A stretch of DNA of 64,000 bases from JAFKFJ01 sp963786445 (lineage in GTDB: Bacteria; Pseudomonadota; Alphaproteobacteria; Acetobacterales; Acetobacteraceae), in the NCBI GenBank assembly GCA_963786445.1, contig CAWAZU010000025.1, positions 248,001 to 312,000 on the forward strand, written 5' to 3'. Of this stretch, positions 27,048-36,251 are shown piece after piece. A program made the translations under genes and the position numbers. Within the stretch, counting starts at the first letter, position 1. Each line of letters opens with the position of its first letter. The notes under the pieces are model-generated. The model was not told where the DNA came from. It did no database searches and saw only the letters and a list, made by a program, of their open reading frames with translations.

Positions 27048-27764
27048 TCACCCCTCCGCCATCGCGATGTAGTTCACCGCCACGTCCCGCCCGGTCCGCC
27101 ATCCCCCGCGCAGCGGGTCCGGCAGCAGCCCGGCGATGTCGGCCAGCCGCAGCCCGGCCCCGCGCAACTGCGCGCCCAGCTCCGCCGGCGTCACGAACCG
27201 CCGCCAGTCATGCGTGCCCACCGGCAGCCAGCGCAGCACATACTCGGCGCCGATTTTCGCGGCGACATAGGACCGCGCCGTCCGGTTCAGCGTCGAGACG
27301 AACACCAGCCCGCCCGGCGCAATCAGCCGCGCCAGCGTGCGCACGAACGCGGCCGGGTCGGCGACGTGCTCGATCACCTCCAGCGCCGTCACCACCGCGA
27401 AGCGCGCGCCCTCGTCCGCCAGCGCCTCCGCCGTCGCGGCACGATACGACAACGCCAGCCCGCGCCCGGCGGCGTGCGCCTGCGCCGCCGCCAGCGCCGC
27501 CTCGGCCGGGTCGATGCCGAGCACGTCGAAGCCGCGCTGCGCCAGCGCCTCCGCCGCCAGCCCGGCGCCGCAGCCCACGTCCAGCAGCCGCACCGGCCCG
27601 GCGCCGAGGCGCGCGCGCACGCGCTGCTCGATCCAGCCGATCCGCGCCGGGTTCATGCGGTGCAGCGGGCGCATCGGCCCGTCCGCGTCCCACCACTGCC
27701 GCGCCAGCGCATCGAACCGCGCCACTTCCGCCGGCACCACGCTGCCCGCCTGCGTCTGCGCCAT
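27048..27764 (-). CDS. ubiG: Ubiquinone biosynthesis O-methyltransferase UbiG
   Basis: 238 residues. N-terminal EVARFDALARQWWDADGPMRPLHRMNP, SAM motif LLDVGCGAGLAAEALA, VTALEVIEHVADP and the membrane-associating FVSTLNRTARSY loop are diagnostic for UbiG, which carries out both O-methylations of ubiquinone synthesis. It is divergent from lysC, a common arrangement in alphaproteobacteria. A 243-bp spacer to the next minus-strand gene contains no visible gene. Confidence 0.93.
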   Translation of the reverse strand: MAQTQAGSVVPAEVARFDALARQWWDADGPMRPLHRMNPARIGWIEQRVRARLGAGPVRLLDVGCGAGLAAEALAQRGFDVLGIDPAEAALAAAQAHAAGRGLALSYRAATAEALADEGARFAVVTALEVIEHVADPAAFVRTLARLIAPGGLVFVSTLNRTARSYVAAKIGAEYVLRWLPVGTHDWRRFVTPAELGAQLRGAGLRLADIAGLLPDPLRGGWRTGRDVAVNYIAMAEG

Positions 27765-27838
27765 GTTGCTGCCACCTCCGCGCGCCGTTATGTGTGCCGG
27801 CCCGACCGACCCCGCAACCGCGCCGGAACACGCCGCGA

Positions 27839-29056
27839 ATGGCCCGCATCGTGATGAAGTTCGGCGGCACCTCCGTCGCCGACCTCGACCGCATCCGCAA
27901 CGTCGCCGCCCGCGTCAAGCGCGAAGCGGACGCCGGCCACCAGGTCGCGGTCGTGGTCTCGGCGATGGCCGGCGTCACCAACCAGCTGGTCGGCTGGTGC
28001 CAGGCGCTGTCGCCCCTGCACGACGCGCGCGAATACGACACCGTCGTCGCCACCGGCGAGCAGGTCACCTCCGGCCTGGTCGCCATCGCCTTGCAGGAGA
28101 TCGGCGTCGATGCCCGCTCCTGGCAGGGCTGGCAGATCCCGTTCCGCACCGACGGCGGCCACGGCAAGGCGCGCATCGATGCCATCGCCGGCGACGAACT
28201 GATCCGCCGCATGCAGGCGCGCCAGGTGCCCGTGGTCGCCGGCTTCCAGGGCATCGGGCCGGACCACCGCGTCACCACGCTCGGCCGCGGCGGCTCCGAC
28301 ACCTCCGCCGTCGCGCTCGCCGCCGCGCTGCGCGCCGAGCGTTGCGACATCTACACCGACGTGGACGGCATCTATACCACCGACCCGCGAATCGTTGCGA
28401 AGGCGCGAAAACTCGATAAGATCGCCTATGAGGAAATGCTGGAACTCGCCTCGGTCGGTGCGAAAGTGCTGCAGACACGCAGCGTCGAGCTGGCGATGAA
28501 GCAACGGGTGCGGGTGCAGGTGCGCAGCAGCTTCCAGGATGTCCCCGGAAGCCTGGTCGTGGACGAGGACGAGATCGTGGAAAAGGCCGAGGTCGCCGGC
28601 ATCGCCTATTCGCGGGACGAGGCGAAGGTCACCGTCCGCCGCGTGCCCGACCGGCCCGGCGTCGCCGCCGCCGTGTTCGGCCCGCTCGCCGCCGCCGGCG
28701 TGAACGTGGACATGATCGTGCAGAACGTTTCGGCCGACGGCACCACCGACATGACGTTCACGCTCGGCCGCGCCGACCTGCCGCGCGCCCGCCGCGTGCT
28801 GGACGAGAACCGCGGCGTCATCGGATTTTCCGAGATCCTCGCCGATGCCGATGTCGCGAAGATCAGCGTGGTCGGCGTCGGCATGCGCAGCCATTCCGGG
28901 GTCGCCAACACCATGTTCCGCACGCTCGCCGACAAGGGCATCAACATCCAGGTGATCTCCACCAGCGAAATCAAGGTCAGCGTGCTGATCGGCGCCGAAT
29001 ACACGGAACTCGCCGTGCGCGCGCTGCACACCGCCTACGGCCTCGATGCCGCCTGA
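27839..29056 (+). CDS. lysC: Aspartate kinase LysC
   Basis: 405 residues. MKFGGTSVADLDRI at the N-terminus, GRGGSDTSAVALAAAL (~residue 150) and VDGIYTTDPR define the kinase domain; two ACT regulatory domains follow (KVTVRRVPDRPGVAAAVFGPL and KISVVGVGMRSHSGVA, ending ISTSEIKVSVLI). It phosphorylates aspartate at the head of Lys/Met/Thr and diaminopimelate synthesis, normally under Lys/Thr feedback. It overlaps the downstream flavin oxidoreductase gene by 11 bp. Confidence 0.95.
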   Translation: MARIVMKFGGTSVADLDRIRNVAARVKREADAGHQVAVVVSAMAGVTNQLVGWCQALSPLHDAREYDTVVATGEQVTSGLVAIALQEIGVDARSWQGWQIPFRTDGGHGKARIDAIAGDELIRRMQARQVPVVAGFQGIGPDHRVTTLGRGGSDTSAVALAAALRAERCDIYTDVDGIYTTDPRIVAKARKLDKIAYEEMLELASVGAKVLQTRSVELAMKQRVRVQVRSSFQDVPGSLVVDEDEIVEKAEVAGIAYSRDEAKVTVRRVPDRPGVAAAVFGPLAAAGVNVDMIVQNVSADGTTDMTFTLGRADLPRARRVLDENRGVIGFSEILADADVAKISVVGVGMRSHSGVANTMFRTLADKGINIQVISTSEIKVSVLIGAEYTELAVRALHTAYGLDAA

Positions 29057-30095
29057 CATCGTCCCGCCCGACGCCCGTGCCCTCGCGGCCCGCGCCGCGC
29101 TCGACGCGCTGTGGGCGCGCGGCACCGCGTTCCTCGGCTGCCGCTATGCGATCATGGGCGGCGCGATGAGCTGGGTGAGCGAGCGCCACCTGGTCGCCGC
29201 CATCAGCAATGCCGGCGGGTTCGGCGTGATCGCCTGCGGGGCGATGAACCCCGGCCAGCTCGCCGCCGAGATCGCCGGCGCGCAGGCGCTGACGGCGCAA
29301 CCGTTCGGCGTCAACCTGATCACCATGCACCCGCAGCTCGACGACCTGATCCGCGTGTGCCGCGAGGCGCGCGTCGGCCATGTCGTGCTGGCCGGCGGCG
29401 TGCCGTCGGGGACGGCCGTGCGCGCGGTGAAGGACGGCGGCGCGCGGCTGATCTGTTTTGCCCCGGCGCTGGTGCTGGCGCGGCGGCTGGTGCGGCTCGG
29501 CGCCGACGCGCTGGTGATCGAGGGCAGCGAGGCCGGCGGCCATATCGGCCCGGTGTCGCTGACCGTGCTGGCGCAGGAAATCCTGCCGCATGTCCGCGAG
29601 CTGCCGGTGTTCGTCGCCGGCGGGCTGGGGCGCGGCGAGGCGATTCTTGCCTTCCTGGAAATGGGCGCGTCCGGCGCGCAGCTCGGCACCCGCTTCGCCG
29701 CGGCGAGCGAGAGCATCGCGCACCCGAATTTCAAGCAGGCGTTCATCCGCGCCGCCGCTCGCGATGCCGTGCCGTCGGTGCAGCTCGACGCGCGGTTCCC
29801 GGTGATCCCGGTGCGCGGCCTGGCGAATGCCGGCACAAAGCACTTCCTGGAGCATCAGGCGCAGACGCTGCAGCGGTTCCAGTCCGGCGAGCTGACACGC
29901 GAGGCGGCGCAACTGGCGATCGAGCATTTCTGGGCCGGCGCGCTGCGGCGCGCGGTGATCGAGGGCGATGTCGAGCAAGGCAGCGTCATGGCCGGCCAGT
30001 CGGTCGGCATGGTGACCGCGGTGCAGCCGACCGCGGACATCATCGCCGAACTGGTGGCGCAGGCGGCAGGGGCGCTCGCGTCCCGGGCCGGCTAG
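29046..30095 (+). CDS. NAD(P)H-dependent flavin oxidoreductase / nitronate monooxygenase family
   Basis: 349 residues of the NMO/FabK-like TIM-barrel family: GGAMSWVSERHLVAAISNAGGFGVIACG at the N-terminus, FGVNLITMHP, the VIEGSEAGGHIGP active-site strip, PVFVAGGLGRGEAI and AQLGTRFAA. It binds FMN and oxidises nitronates or reduces enoyl/quinone substrates; the exact activity cannot be read. It is translationally overlapped with lysC and 5 bp before ptsP, so it is likely in one transcript. Confidence 0.85.
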   Translation: MPPDIVPPDARALAARAALDALWARGTAFLGCRYAIMGGAMSWVSERHLVAAISNAGGFGVIACGAMNPGQLAAEIAGAQALTAQPFGVNLITMHPQLDDLIRVCREARVGHVVLAGGVPSGTAVRAVKDGGARLICFAPALVLARRLVRLGADALVIEGSEAGGHIGPVSLTVLAQEILPHVRELPVFVAGGLGRGEAILAFLEMGASGAQLGTRFAAASESIAHPNFKQAFIRAAARDAVPSVQLDARFPVIPVRGLANAGTKHFLEHQAQTLQRFQSGELTREAAQLAIEHFWAGALRRAVIEGDVEQGSVMAGQSVGMVTAVQPTADIIAELVAQAAGALASRAG

Positions 30096-30100
30096 CGAAG

Positions 30101-32317
30101 GTGTCCGCCCCGCGCCGCCTGCTGGCACGGCTGCGGCACCTGATGGCGCATGGCGCGGCGCCGCTGGCGGAGTTCGCGCATCTCGTCGCCTCCGACCTGG
30201 TGACGGAAGTCTGCTCGATCTACGTGCTGCGCTCCGGCGACATCCTGGTCCTCGCGGCGACCGAGGGGCTGCGGCCGGACGCGGTGGGGCGGACGCGGCT
30301 GCGCGTCGGCGAGGGCATCATCGGCCTCGTGGCCGCGACCGCGCAGGCGCTGAACCTGCCCGATGCGCAGAACCACCCCGGCTTCGCCTACCGGCCGGAG
30401 ACCGGCGAGGAGCCGTATGCCTCGATGCTCGCCGTGCCGATCCGGCGCGCCGGGCGCACGCTCGGCGTGCTGGCGGTGCAGAACCGCGCGACGCGCCGCT
30501 ACGACGCCGACGAGGTCGAGGTGCTGGAAACCGTCGCCATGCTGCTCGCCGAGCGGCTGGCCGCGTCCGGCGCCGCCGAGGCGGCGGAGGACGGGCTGGT
30601 CGGCACCGTCTCGCGCCGCTTCGGCGGCAGCACGATCGTGCCCGGCATCGCCATCGGCCCGGTGGTGCGCCACGGCCTCGCCGCCCCGCCGCGCCGCCTG
30701 CTCGCCGACGATCCGGCGCTGGAACAGGCGCGCCTCGCCGCCGCGGTGGAGACGATGCAGCGTGGGCTGGATGAGCTGATCTCCGCCCGCCTGCCGGACG
30801 GCGACGCGCCGCGCGAGGTGCTGGCGGCGTACCGGCTGATCGCGGCGGATGCCGGCTGGCTCAGGCGCGTCGAGGACGCGATCCGCGGCGGCCTGGCGGC
30901 CGAGGCGGCCGTGCATCGCATCGGCGACGAGCTGCGCGACCGCATGCGCCGCGTGGTCGATCCCTATCTGCGCGAGCGGCTCGCCGACATCGAGGACATG
31001 GTCGGACGGCTGCTGCGCGCGCTCGACGGCAGCGCGCCGCCGGCGCCGGTGCCGCCGGGCGCGATCCTGCTGGCGCGCCGGCTCGGCCCCGCCGAGCTGC
31101 TCGACTGGCACGCGCGCGGCATCGCCGCGGTGGTGATCGAGGACGGCAGCGCCGCCGGCCACGCCGCCATCCTCGCCGGCGCGCTCGATCTGCCCGCGCT
31201 CGGCGGCGCGCGCGGCGCGCTGGACGCGGCCGAGACCGGCGAGGAGGCGCTGCTGGATACCGACGAAGGCTTGTTCGTGCTGCGCCCCGAGCAGGAGCTG
31301 CGCGCCGCCTACCAGCGCGTGCTGGCGGCGCGGCAGGCGCGGCACGCGCGCTGGGCGAGTTTGCGCGACCTGCCATCGGTCACCGCCGACGGCACGGCGG
31401 TGACGCTGATGCTCAATATCGGCCTGCCACTGGAACTCGGCCAACTGGACGCGACCGGGGCGGCCGGCATCGGGCTGTTCCGCACCGAGATTGCCATGCT
31501 GGCGCGCGGCGCCGTCCTTGATGTCACCGAGCAGGCGGCAATCTATGCCCGCGTGCTGGATGCCGCCGCGGGACGGCCGGTGCTGTTCCGCACGCTCGAC
31601 CTCGGCGGCGACAAGCTGCTGCCCGGCAGCGCGCCGCCGGAGGAAGCCAATCCGGCGATGGGCTGGCGCAGCCTGCGCGTGGCGCTGGATCGTCCGGCGG
31701 TGCTGCGCAAGCAGGCGCGCGCGCTGCTGCTGGCCGCCGACGGGCGCGAGCTTTCGGTGATGTTCCCGATGGTCGCGACGGTCGCCGAGTTTACCGCCGC
31801 GCGCGCGCTGCTGCTCGCCGAGGCGGCGCGCGTCCGCCCGGCACCGGCGCGGTTGCGCATCGGCACCATGCTGGAAGTGCCGTCGCTGCTCTGGCAGCTC
31901 GACGAATTGCTGAAGGAAGCAGAATTTGTCTCGATCGGCACCAATGACCTGTTGCAGTTCGTGTTCGCCGCCGATCGCGGCACGCCGGCATTGGCGGGAC
32001 GCTACGACGTGCTCTCACCGGGCATGCTGACGCTGCTCGGCTTCGTGGCGGGGCGGGCGGCGGCAGCGGGCGTGTCGCTGTCGCTCTGCGGCGAGGCGGC
32101 GGGACGGCCGCTGGAGGCGATGACCTTCGCCGGCCTCGGCCTGACCACGCTGTCGATGGCCGCCGGCGCGCTGCCGTCGGTCAAGGAGGTGCTCGCCGCC
32201 GTCGATCTGCCGGCGTTGCGTGCCGTGCTGGCGGCGATCCGCCACAGCGAGGCCGCCGCCGCCAGCCTGCGCGACCCGATCGCGGCGTGGGCGCGCGAGC
32301 ATGGTGTGCCGCTGTAG
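30101..32317 (+). CDS. ptsP: Phosphoenolpyruvate-protein phosphotransferase PtsP (EI-Ntr)
   Basis: 738 residues: an N-terminal GAF domain (~1-150; VGEGIIGLVAATAQALNLPD), then the EI N-domain with phospho-His region (SAAGHAAILAGALDLPAL) and the C-terminal PEP-utilising barrel (GIGLFRTE, TLDLGGDKLLPG, SIGTNDLLQFVFAADR, LCGEAAG with the acid/base Cys). It feeds the nitrogen-type PTS (NPr, EIIA-Ntr). Odd: the usual SHxAIxxR is GHAAILAG, so the Ser before the His and the following Arg are replaced while the catalytic His stays. GTG 30101 follows AGCGAAG. Confidence 0.92.
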   Translation: MSAPRRLLARLRHLMAHGAAPLAEFAHLVASDLVTEVCSIYVLRSGDILVLAATEGLRPDAVGRTRLRVGEGIIGLVAATAQALNLPDAQNHPGFAYRPETGEEPYASMLAVPIRRAGRTLGVLAVQNRATRRYDADEVEVLETVAMLLAERLAASGAAEAAEDGLVGTVSRRFGGSTIVPGIAIGPVVRHGLAAPPRRLLADDPALEQARLAAAVETMQRGLDELISARLPDGDAPREVLAAYRLIAADAGWLRRVEDAIRGGLAAEAAVHRIGDELRDRMRRVVDPYLRERLADIEDMVGRLLRALDGSAPPAPVPPGAILLARRLGPAELLDWHARGIAAVVIEDGSAAGHAAILAGALDLPALGGARGALDAAETGEEALLDTDEGLFVLRPEQELRAAYQRVLAARQARHARWASLRDLPSVTADGTAVTLMLNIGLPLELGQLDATGAAGIGLFRTEIAMLARGAVLDVTEQAAIYARVLDAAAGRPVLFRTLDLGGDKLLPGSAPPEEANPAMGWRSLRVALDRPAVLRKQARALLLAADGRELSVMFPMVATVAEFTAARALLLAEAARVRPAPARLRIGTMLEVPSLLWQLDELLKEAEFVSIGTNDLLQFVFAADRGTPALAGRYDVLSPGMLTLLGFVAGRAAAAGVSLSLCGEAAGRPLEAMTFAGLGLTTLSMAAGALPSVKEVLAAVDLPALRAVLAAIRHSEAAAASLRDPIAAWAREHGVPL

Positions 32318-32531
32318 CCGCACGGCCAGCGCGTTTACGTGACATTCGCGATTGCCGTGCAACTCCTGCGTCGGAACCAGTTGGCTTTTGCCGGGCCGCG
32401 GTTTACACAAGCGCGCGAGGTTCGGACTTCGCCCGCGGAATCGGGAAAGTCACGTGTCGATCAACATCCAATTCGGGACCGACGCCGTCGTGCTGCAGGA
32501 TCGAAAAGCGAGTCTCGCGAAGTACCGTCCC

Positions 32532-33533
32532 ATGATGGCGTCCTACGACGATGGCCCGCTGGCTTCGGCGGTCCGGGTCGGGGCGGATCTGCGCGCCGCG
32601 CGCGAACGCCTCGGCTGGGGGCTGGCGGAGATCGCCGCGCATTTGCGCATCCGCCGTCCCTATCTCGCCGCGCTGGAGGATGGGCGGATCGGCGACCTGC
32701 CGGGTGTGGCCTATGCCGCCGGCTTCCTGCGCACCTATGCGACCGCGCTCGGCCTCGACCCGGCGGAGATGAGCCGGCGGTTCCGTGCCGAGGTGGTGGA
32801 GGCGAACTGCAAGACCGAGCTGAATTTTCCGGCCCCGGTGCCGGATCGCGGCGTGCCGGCGGGGGCGGTGGTATTGATCGCGGCCGTGCTCGCCATCGGC
32901 GCCTATGTCGGCTGGTATCGGATGTCGGAGCGCACGCACCCGCTGGACGAGATGGTGCAGCCGGTGCCGGCGCAACTGGCGGCGCTGGCCGAGAAGGATG
33001 CACCGCCGCCGGCCCCCACCATGGCCACGCCGGCGCCGGAAGCGGCGGCGCCGGTCGCGGTCGCCGACGCGCCGCCGCCGCAGGCGATCTCGCCGCGTTC
33101 CGCCGCCGCCGCGGTGACCGAGCCGCCGCCGGTCGTCGCCGTCCCGCCGCCGCCGGCGGCGGCGGCGGCGGTGGCCGCAGCGGCACCGCCGCCGGCCGTC
33201 GAGCTCGCGGCGTTGCCGGTGAGCCAGCCCGCGGTGGCGCCGGGCAACCAGATCGTGCTGCACGCGACGGCGGATTCCTGGATCCAGGTGCGCGACGGCA
33301 GCGGCCAGGTGCTGCTCAACCGCGTGCTGCGCAGCGGCGAGAGCTGGACGGTGCCGGACCGGCCGTCGCTGCTGCTGACCACCGGCAATGCCGGCGGCAC
33401 CGAAGTGCTGCTGGATGGTGTGGCGAGCGCCTCGCTCGGCAATGACGGCGCCGTGCGCCGCGACCTGCCGCTGGACGCCGCCGCCATCAAGGCCGGCCGC
33501 CTGGCCCCCGCGCCCAGGCACAAGCAGGGCTGA
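32532..33533 (+). CDS. RodZ-family protein: HTH, one transmembrane helix, DUF4115
   Basis: 333 residues. An N-terminal Cro/CI-like HTH (VGADLRAARERLGWGLAEIA, LRIRRPYLAALEDGRIGDLPG), a single membrane helix (VLIAAVLAIGAYVGWY, ~residue 112-128), a ~110-residue Pro/Ala-rich periplasmic linker, and a DUF4115 beta domain (LHATADSWIQVRDGSGQVLL, RSGESWTVPDRPSLLLTTGN) give the RodZ architecture: it links MreB to the elongasome. GTG at 32454 is a possible earlier start. Its place before ispG and hisS is conserved in Rhodospirillales. Confidence 0.85.
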   Translation: MMASYDDGPLASAVRVGADLRAARERLGWGLAEIAAHLRIRRPYLAALEDGRIGDLPGVAYAAGFLRTYATALGLDPAEMSRRFRAEVVEANCKTELNFPAPVPDRGVPAGAVVLIAAVLAIGAYVGWYRMSERTHPLDEMVQPVPAQLAALAEKDAPPPAPTMATPAPEAAAPVAVADAPPPQAISPRSAAAAVTEPPPVVAVPPPPAAAAAVAAAAPPPAVELAALPVSQPAVAPGNQIVLHATADSWIQVRDGSGQVLLNRVLRSGESWTVPDRPSLLLTTGNAGGTEVLLDGVASASLGNDGAVRRDLPLDAAAIKAGRLAPAPRHKQG

Positions 33534-33653
33534 CCGCCCCCCGGCTTGCCGCCGCCGCCGCCGCCGACCACCTGACAGGACGTGACCGCGCCGGCTGGAT
33601 TTGCCGCGCGCGGGAAGGCATTGTGCGCCCGCCGCACGGATCGGAGCATGAGC

Positions 33654-34778
33654 ATGAGCTATCGCCCCTACCAGCACATCGAGCGCCGCCGCTCGCGGCA
33701 GATCCATGTCGGCCGCGTGCCGGTCGGCGGCGGTGCGCCGATCCCGGTGCAGACCATGACCAACACGCCGACCGACGACGTTGCCGCGACCGTGGCGCAG
33801 ATCCAGCGCGCCGAGCGCGCCGGCGCCGACATCGTACGCGTCTCCTGCCCCGACCAGGCCAGCGCGCTGGCGCTGAAGCACATCGTCCGCCAAGTCGAAG
33901 TGCCGATCGTCGCCGACATCCATTTCCACTACAAGCGCGCGATCGAGGCGGCCGAGAGCGGCGCCGCCTGCCTGCGCATCAACCCCGGCAACATCGGCAG
34001 CCCCGAGCGCGTGCGCGAGGTCATCAAGGCGGCGCGCGACCACAACTGCTCCATGCGCATCGGCGTCAACGCCGGCAGCCTGGAACGACACCTGCTGGAG
34101 AAATACGGCGAGCCGAACCCGGAGGCGCTGGTCGAATCCGCGCTGGAACACGCGAAAATCCTGCAGGACCACGATTTCCACGAGTTCAAGATCAGCGTGA
34201 AGGCGTCTGACGTCTTCCTGGCGGTCGCGGCGTACACGCAACTGGCGGAAGTGTGCGACCATCCGCTGCATGTCGGCATCACCGAGGCCGGCGGCCGGCG
34301 CAGCGGTACGGTGAAGAGCGCGATCGGGATGGGCAATCTGCTGTGGGCCGGCATCGGCGACACCATCCGCGTCTCGCTCTCCGACGAGCCGGAGGAGGAG
34401 GTGCGGGTCGGCTGGGAGCTGCTGAAGTCGCTCGGCATCCGCCATCGCGGCGTGCGCATCATCTCCTGCCCGTCCTGCGCGCGGCAGGGGTTCGACGTGA
34501 TCCGCACGGTGGAGAAGCTGGAGGAGCGGCTGGCGCATATCGAGACGCCGGTGACGCTGTCGATCATCGGCTGCGTGGTGAACGGGCCGGGCGAGGCGCT
34601 GATGACCGATCTCGGCCTGACCGGCGGCGGCGCGGGGCGGCACATGGTGTATGCGGCGGGCAAGACCGACCACACCATCCCCGCCGAGCGGATGATCGAC
34701 CACATCGTCGAACTGGTCGAACGCAAGGCCGAGGCGATCCGCGCCGAGCAGGCGGTGGCGAAGGCGGCGGCGGAGTAG
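33654..34778 (+). CDS. ispG: 4-hydroxy-3-methylbut-2-enyl diphosphate synthase IspG
   Basis: 374 residues. PVQTMTNTPTDDV, VRVSCPDQ, VADIHFHYKRA, RINPGNIG and RIGVNAGSLE in the TIM barrel, then the 4Fe-4S ligands in IISCPSCARQGFDV and IIGCVVNGPGEA. It makes HMBPP in the MEP isoprenoid pathway using flavodoxin or ferredoxin electrons. GGAG lies 7 nt before ATG 33654 but only 1 nt before the upstream ATG 33648, which decides the start. Confidence 0.96.
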   Translation: MSYRPYQHIERRRSRQIHVGRVPVGGGAPIPVQTMTNTPTDDVAATVAQIQRAERAGADIVRVSCPDQASALALKHIVRQVEVPIVADIHFHYKRAIEAAESGAACLRINPGNIGSPERVREVIKAARDHNCSMRIGVNAGSLERHLLEKYGEPNPEALVESALEHAKILQDHDFHEFKISVKASDVFLAVAAYTQLAEVCDHPLHVGITEAGGRRSGTVKSAIGMGNLLWAGIGDTIRVSLSDEPEEEVRVGWELLKSLGIRHRGVRIISCPSCARQGFDVIRTVEKLEERLAHIETPVTLSIIGCVVNGPGEALMTDLGLTGGGAGRHMVYAAGKTDHTIPAERMIDHIVELVERKAEAIRAEQAVAKAAAE

Positions 34779-34788
34779 AGGGAGCGCC

Positions 34789-35007
34789 ATGAGCGAGGGT
34801 ACCGCCGACCTGTCGCTGATCGTCCGGCAGCAGCGGCAGATCCTGTCCGACATCGGCACGATGCGCGAGGACATTGCGGTGCTGACGGCAATCGTCCTGC
34901 GCCAGGACGCGACGCTGACGGCGTTGCTGAACGAGGTGCGGGCGATGCACTCGCAGCATTCTCGGCTGGCCAATCGCGTGCGGCAGTTGGAGGAACCCGC
35001 GTCGTGA
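34789..35007 (+). CDS. Small coiled-coil protein (72 aa)
   Basis: ATG 34789 with AGGGAG upstream. The sequence is a continuous amphipathic helix with heptad spacing (LSLIVRQQRQILSDIGTMRE, LLNEVRAMHSQHSRLANRVR), predicting a short coiled coil. It lies between ispG and hisS, 10 and 7 bp apart, so it is co-transcribed. No known family or function. Confidence 0.6.
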   Translation: MSEGTADLSLIVRQQRQILSDIGTMREDIAVLTAIVLRQDATLTALLNEVRAMHSQHSRLANRVRQLEEPAS

Positions 35008-35014
35008 TGCGGCG

Positions 35015-36251
35015 ATGACGGCGCTGCAACCCGTCCGCGGCACGCGCGACCTGATCGGCGAGGATCAGCGGCGCCACGCGCACGTCATCGACACGGCGCG
35101 CCGCATTGCCGGCGTCTATGGTTTCGACGAGTGGACCACGCCGATTTTTGAGGACACCGCCGTGTTTGCCCGCTCGCTCGGCGACACCTCCGACGTCGTC
35201 ACGAAAGAGATGTACACGTTTGCCGATCGCGGCGGCGATTCCATCACGCTGCGGCCGGAGGCGACCGCCGGCATCTGCCGCGCGCTGGTCAGCAACGGGC
35301 TGACGCAGACGCTGCCGCAAAAAGTCTTTTATGCCGGCCCGATGTTCCGCTACGAACGGCCGCAGAAGGGCCGCTACCGCCAGTTCCACCAGATCGACAC
35401 CGAGCTGATCGGCACCGCCGAGCCGCTCGCCGATGCGGAGGTGATCGCGCTCGGCTGGGACATCCTGCAGGCGCTCGGCGTCACGGATGACACGGTGCTG
35501 GAGCTGAACACGCTCGGCGACCGCGAGAGCCGCGATGCCTATCGCGCGGCGCTGGTGGCGCATTTCGCTGCGCATCGCGACGCGCTGAGCGAGGACAGCC
35601 GGCATCGGCTGGAACGCAACCCGCTGCGCATCCTCGACAGCAAGGAGGCGCGCGACGCGCCGGCGATCGCCACGGCGCCGACGATTTTCGCGCACCTGAC
35701 CGGCGCGGCACGCGACTTTTACCAAGGCGTGAAGCAGCATCTGCTGCGCTTCGGCGTGCCGTTCCGCGAGAACCCGCGCATCGTGCGCGGCCTGGACTAC
35801 TACAGCCACACGGCGTTCGAGTTCGTCACCACGGCACTCGGCGCGCAGGGCACGGTGATGGCGGGCGGGCGCTATGACGGGCTGGTCGAGGAGATGGGCG
35901 GGCCGCCGACGCCAGCGGTCGGCTGGGCGGCCGGCGTGGAGCGGCTGGCGCTGCTGCTGCCCGCGCCGCCCGCGGCACCGGCCCCGGTCGCGGTGATCCC
36001 GGTCGGCGCGGCGGCGGAGCCGGCGGCGCTGGACGTGCTGCAAGCCGCTGCGCCACGCCGGCATCCGCGCCGAAATGGCGTATCGCGGCAACCTCAAGCG
36101 CCGCATGGAGCAGGCCAATCGCCGCGGCGCCCGCGCCGCCGTGATTCTCGGCGAGGCGGAACTCGCGCGTGGTGTCGCGCAGGTGAAGGATTTCGCCACC
36201 GGCACGCAGACCGAGCAGGCGCTCGCGGAGCTGGCGCAGTTCCTGGCATGA
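35015..36251 (+). CDS. hisS: Histidine--tRNA ligase; one frameshift near the C-terminus
   Basis: Class II aaRS. Motif 1/2 region (RPEATAGICRALV, FYAGPMFRYERPQKGRYRQFHQ) and the histidine-A peptide RGLDYYSHTAFEFV are canonical, with motif 3 GVERLALLL. At about 36046 the frame shifts; the anticodon-binding domain (LRHAGIRAEMAYRGNLKRRM ... ELAQFLA) continues in the next frame to TGA 36251, overlapping the prfA ATG (ATGA). The break fits a single extra C (GCCGCTG for GCGCTG). Since this gene is essential, the indel is very likely a sequence error. Confidence 0.94.
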
